From Bacillota bacterium (GTDB lineage: Bacteria > Bacillota_A > Clostridia > Lachnospirales > WQUN01), in assembly GCA_009786175.1 (NCBI GenBank), contig WQTQ01000104.1, positions 1 to 7,836 of the forward strand: a stretch of DNA of 7,836 nt, in the 5' to 3' direction. Numbering within the stretch: position 1 is the first letter of the stretch; every line of letters starts with the position of its first letter. The translations under genes were made by a program, and so were the position numbers. The notes under the pieces were generated by a model that made no database searches, was not told the origin of the DNA, and saw nothing but the letters and a program-made list of their open reading frames with translations. This document shows positions 7,131 through 7,836 of the stretch, piece by piece.

Positions 7131-7836
7131 TTAGCGGATTCTGGTTATCGGCCACCTAACCAAAATACTTGGACTGTGCTGCTCTGTGTCATTTATCAGC
7201 ACAACAGATGTTAAATGGCCCGCAGTCATTCTCCAAAATTGATCAGGCACATAAAATTCTCCGCTATAAGCCCCTGCCTGGTTAGGATGCAATGTAAAAA
7301 TTTTTATGTCGCCACTTTCATCTCTTATAAAAATCTCTTGCGGCCCCGGGGTATCGAATATGAGTTTTACGCTAAACTCTACGGTTTGGCGGCCATTATT
7401 AACAACCATAAAATTGTACGCGTATATTCAGGTACCATCTTCGGCGGTAATAAACCGCAGGTGATTGCCCGTTCCCCCAAGCGGGTAAAATGTAACCGCC
7501 GCCAACCCACTTTGTCGGCTAATTCGTGCAAAATATATCCTGTCAACAACAGAAGGTGTGATCGCGTTTGAAAATAACATAAGCCCCGCAATAATTACCG
7601 GCAGCAAACGCAGAAAAACATTAAGCCGTTGAAACCTTAGACCGTAACCGCGCCAGTACTTTATTATTCCGGCTATGCACAGGATGATAATTACAATTGG
7701 TACAAGCCCGTAGATGTAAAGTGTAGCCCCGCTTCCAAGTGAGATGCCGGGGCTTAGCCCCAACACCCCCAAAATACTATTAAAGAGCGGCTCGCCGTCC
7801 GGGGTGGTAAACCCCAAAAATATACAAGCCAATATA
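7131..7836 (-). pseudogene. Membrane protein gene split by an in-frame TGA; start lies outside the window
   Basis: The - strand is open from the window edge (7836), through a TTG codon at 7832, to TGA at 7430-7428. The same frame then continues (IYAYNF, then MVVNNGRQTVEF...) to TAA at 7133-7131. The first part has two clear membrane helices (LYIYGLVPIVIIILCIAGII and LNVFLRLLPVIIAGLMLFSN) and probably another at the edge. After the stop comes a beta-rich domain of about 97 residues (EFSVKLIFDTPGPQEIFIRD, GEFYVP), probably extracytoplasmic and immunoglobulin-like. It loosely recalls the C-terminal domain of CcoG/FixG, but that is not a firm match. TGA ends the MATE gene here, so it is a stop codon and not Trp; CGA (Arg) to TGA is the simplest change. 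A truncated 134-residue-plus product could still be made. Since the 5' end is missing, the family is not recognised. Confidence 0.68.

Noticed and set aside
7428..7430. TGA read as an amino acid (recoding or selenocysteine)
   Set aside because: The MATE gene ends at TGA, Trp is written TGG in the neighbouring genes, and I see no selenocysteine-type hairpin after the codon.

Overview
The window looks like chromosomal DNA of an anaerobic Firmicute, probably of the Clostridia. I base this on strong AGGAGG-type ribosome sites, an initiator tRNA without an encoded CCA, a MerR/MATE cassette with a small 'KTR' zinc-ribbon gene, a secreted S41 peptidase carrying a copper-amine-oxidase-like repeat, and a clostridial-style RlmN. 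No genus can be named from sequence reading alone.

Left part, + strand (1-2654). A 5'-truncated initiator tRNA (1-70) is followed at once by its intrinsic terminator (79-120). Then comes a compact drug-response cassette: a MerR-type promoter whose 20-bp spacer holds a perfect 8+2+8 palindrome (143-174), a MerR regulator with a TipAS-like effector domain (195-992), an overlapping 57-residue Cys-rich protein that starts at TTG (985-1158), a terminator-like hairpin (1163-1206), and a MATE efflux pump (1248-2654). The plausible logic is ligand sensing by MerR, activation of its own stretched promoter, and read-through into the pump. The cassette reads as more AT-rich than the genes to its right and sits just behind a tRNA gene, which suggests but does not prove lateral acquisition.

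Middle, - strand (2689-4833). A 714-residue secreted S41-family peptidase converges on the MATE gene with only 34 bp between them. It lacks the lysine of the CtpA Ser-Lys dyad and has candidates for a Ser-His-Glu arrangement. It also has a polyproline linker, a copper-amine-oxidase-N-like repeat and a C-terminal beta-rich domain.

Right part, - strand (4942-7836). In transcription order there is a membrane protein gene broken by one in-frame TGA (7131-7836, running off the window edge), a weak terminator, a membrane-anchored XRE-family regulator (6269-7027), rlmN overlapping it by 13 nt (5250-6281), and a small decayed gene with an internal TAA (4942-5235). Both broken genes have one in-frame stop that a single C-to-T change could explain, and both stay open in the same frame afterwards. 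The xre-rlmN pair appears to be translationally coupled. A 16-bp palindrome covers the xre start codon, and alternative RNA pairings are possible in its leader.

I found no CRISPR array, insertion sequence, replication origin or complete novel defence system. The points most worth a second look are the tiny KTR gene, the hairpin inside the MerR/MATE operon, the regulatory DNA around xre-rlmN, the dyad-less S41 peptidase and the two nonsense-disrupted genes.
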